From an uncultured Bacteroidota bacterium (GTDB lineage Bacteria > Bacteroidota > Bacteroidia > Chitinophagales > Chitinophagaceae), in assembly GCA_902826165.1 (NCBI GenBank), contig CADEDV010000008.1, positions 57,395 through 121,394 on the forward strand: a stretch of DNA of 64,000 nt. Reading direction: 5' to 3'. Below are positions 63,648 to 64,000 of the stretch, one piece after another (positions within the stretch are counted from its first letter, which is position 1; each line of letters opens with the position of its first letter). The notes under the pieces were generated by a model that worked only from the letters and a program-made list of their open reading frames with translations, made no database searches and had not been told where the DNA came from. The position numbers and the translations under genes were made by a program.

Positions 63648-64000
63648 ATGAAGCAATCTTCTATCATACTTTTGAGCCTGGTGCTCTTTGCAGCCTGTAA
63701 TAATGCAGATAAAGAAACCGGAGCCACTGAAACCGCTACAGAAACCAGCACCCCTGCTACTCAAGAAAGCAGGCCGGCTCCCATGCCCTCTTTCGCCATG
63801 ATGAACAGCAGAAATGAAACAGTAAACCTAGAATCTTTTAAAGGGAAAAAGGTATTGGTCAATCTCTGGGCTACCTGGTGCGGACCCTGCCGGGCAGAAA
63901 TACCCTCTATTCAGCAATTAGTAGCTAAAACAAACCCGGAAAAATTGGCGATAGTTATGCTTTCCCTGGATGATGACTTTGAAACAGCAAAAGACTTTGC
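63648..64000 (+). CDS. TlpA-type thioredoxin lipoprotein (cut by the window end)
   Basis: Partial gene, running off the right edge after 117 codons. It has a lipoprotein signal (LFAAC, Cys17), a Thr/Glu/Ala-rich linker and the start of a TlpA/ResA thioredoxin domain with LVNLWATWCGPCRAEIP and its CxxC active site. Members reduce or resolve disulfides in the periplasm, for example during cytochrome c assembly. Its place after the kelch-like gene suggests a shared role in periplasmic thiol or sulfur chemistry. Confidence 0.85.
   Translation, partial: MKQSSIILLSLVLFAACNNADKETGATETATETSTPATQESRPAPMPSFAMMNSRNETVNLESFKGKKVLVNLWATWCGPCRAEIPSIQQLVAKTNPEKLAIVMLSLDDDFETAKDF

Overview
The window looks like chromosome of a Bacteroidota bacterium, most likely a Chitinophagaceae-type member of Sphingobacteriia/Chitinophagia. 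The evidence is type IX secretion and gliding genes (PorV, PorU, GldJ, a PorP/SprF-type protein and two proteins with C-terminal sorting-like domains), promoter boxes of the Bacteroidota TAnnTTTG type, few Shine-Dalgarno sequences, an arginine operon with the acetyl/succinyl-ornithine carbamoyltransferase of this phylum, and BshA of bacillithiol synthesis. I saw no rRNA, tRNA, CRISPR array, insertion sequence or prophage.

Layout. 1-2.7 kb: the end of a nitrous-oxide-reductase maturation cluster (NosF-like ATPase, NosY-like permease), a RIC/ScdA-type iron-sulfur repair protein and a small lipoprotein. 2.8-9.0 kb, minus strand: a GNAT/nitrilase fusion protein, an OmpR-type two-component system, a universal stress protein and an exported TPR protein. 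9.1-17.8 kb: trmD, a Tat-exported GH109-like protein, a membrane desaturase, a large exported BNR-repeat protein and adenine deaminase. 18.1-29.3 kb: a sorting-domain protein, a LiaF-like membrane protein, DUF4288, a LytS/LytTR pair, anmK, upp, a PorP/SprF protein, an SLC13 transporter, a 3-methyladenine glycosylase, an EI24 protein and an RsmI-like methylase. 29.3-38.95 kb: a complete arginine operon (GNAT synthase, argG, argC, a DUF1343/NamZ-like gene, argD, argF', argB, argE, argH) behind a 40-codon leader that ends in an arginine run and a strong hairpin. 39-46.9 kb: M1 and M28 peptidases, bshA, an EnvC-like protein, a DUF4292 lipoprotein, dut and ispF. 47-55 kb: porV and porU (minus) diverging from gldJ and murF. 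55-62 kb: a sulfide/persulfide cluster with a Crp/Fnr regulator, TauE exporter, CstB-like persulfide dioxygenase-rhodanese, two single rhodaneses, a split YeeE/YedE transporter, DsrE, TusE and a sulfide:quinone oxidoreductase. 62.2 kb to the end: an exported kelch-like protein and the start of a TlpA-type thioredoxin lipoprotein.

The two most interesting things are regulatory. (1) Three promoters in the sulfur cluster carry a GTGAY-N4-RTCAY palindrome whose centre lies exactly 29.5 bases before a TAnnTTTG-like box, the geometry of a Crp-type activator centred near -41; a fourth copy lies between the SQR operon and the kelch-like gene. This defines a compact regulon probably run by the Crp/Fnr protein encoded at its edge and adds the uncharacterised kelch-like gene to it. 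(2) The arginine operon has a candidate ribosome-mediated attenuator whose peptide has four arginines in five codons just before its stop, with the stop codon inside the 5' arm of a 10-bp hairpin. The carbamoyltransferase of that operon has Val at the position that separates acetylornithine from succinylornithine enzymes, which predicts the succinyl route.
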